A stretch of 32,850 nt of DNA from Nostocales cyanobacterium LEGE 11386. GTDB taxonomy: Bacteria; Cyanobacteriota; Cyanobacteriia; Cyanobacteriales; Nostocaceae. A program made the position numbers and the translations under genes. Below the pieces are notes generated by a model. It saw nothing but the letters and a program-made list of their open reading frames with translations, searched no databases and was not told the DNA's origin. Shown here piece after piece: positions 32,724 through 32,850 of this stretch. The first letter of the stretch is position 1, and the number at the start of each line of letters is the position of its first letter. The DNA lies in NCBI GenBank assembly GCA_015207155.1, contig JADEXK010000064.1, positions 1 through 32,850 of the forward strand, in the 5' to 3' direction.

Positions 32724-32850
32724 TCAAACCGATCGAAACCGTTCAATATCTCGGATGGGAGGCGCACCAAACATGCGGGAATATTCTCGACTGAACTGCG
32801 AGGTACTTTCATACCCAACTCGATAAGCAGCCTGAGTGGCATCGATCGCC
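32724..32850 (-). CDS. AraC family regulator, C-terminal part (partial at window edge)
   Basis: The last 41 codons of a minus-strand gene encode DATQAAYRVGYESTSQFSRE and RMFGAPPIRDIERF, then a TGA at 32724-32726. This is the second helix-turn-helix of an AraC protein closely similar to the C-terminus of the regulator at 14903-15823. The gene continues beyond the window. Confidence 0.9.
   Translation of the reverse strand, partial: AIDATQAAYRVGYESTSQFSREYSRMFGAPPIRDIERFRSV

Overview
The window looks like cyanobacterial DNA. HIP1 octamers (GCGATCGC) occur throughout, and several proteins belong to families seen mostly in filamentous cyanobacteria: a DUF1392 protein, a very large Ser/Thr-kinase/ATPase/histidine-kinase hybrid, and a DUF3854-helicase plasmid replication protein. 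The replication gene and its accessory genes suggest a plasmid or an integrated plasmid-like element. I see no rRNA, tRNA or CRISPR array, and no intact insertion sequence.

Region 1 (about 1-11500) is almost entirely on the minus strand. It is a patchwork of small oxidoreductase and stress-type enzymes: an SDR, a DUF5996 protein, a UBP zinc-finger protein, a cupin fused to a broken AraC regulator, an isochorismatase-like hydrolase, a pirin with a small coupled partner, a flavodoxin-like protein, an alpha/beta hydrolase, an epoxide-hydrolase-like/quinone-reductase fusion and a DJ-1/PfpI protein. Between them lie decayed copies of the same gene types: four SDR or quinone-reductase fragments and two matching 5' fragments of an NTF2/SnoaL-like gene. 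Their leaders are similar, as expected from repeated duplication and deletion. The stretch around 9200-10960 is visibly richer in GC and may be imported.

Region 2 (11540-16010) holds a monothiol DsbA-like protein and an nmrA-like/SnoaL-like/SDR operon. A divergent AraC regulator that probably controls the operon comes next, followed by a degraded racemase fragment.

Region 3 (16018-23778) is a signalling pair. A 2372-residue hybrid kinase (Ser/Thr kinase, STAND-like ATPase, helical repeats, GAF, five PAS, histidine kinase) abuts a NarL-type response regulator.

Region 4 (23864-32608) is the plasmid-type module. It contains a ParB-like/DUF3102-like protein, an XRE repressor divergent from a run of small plasmid-type genes, an antirepressor-like protein and a CyRepA1-like replication initiator. 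A perfect 21-nt palindrome lies over the promoter of the small-gene run, followed by a leader hairpin that ends in T residues. A second perfect hairpin lies just before the replication gene. A ParE-toxin remnant overlaps the 3' end of that gene. The window ends inside a second AraC gene, paralogous to the one at 14903.

The most notable items are the palindromic operator/leader of the plasmid operon, the rep-leader hairpin, the 14-bp inverted repeat exactly where an AraC gene was truncated, the two gene fusions, and the array of duplicated gene relics.
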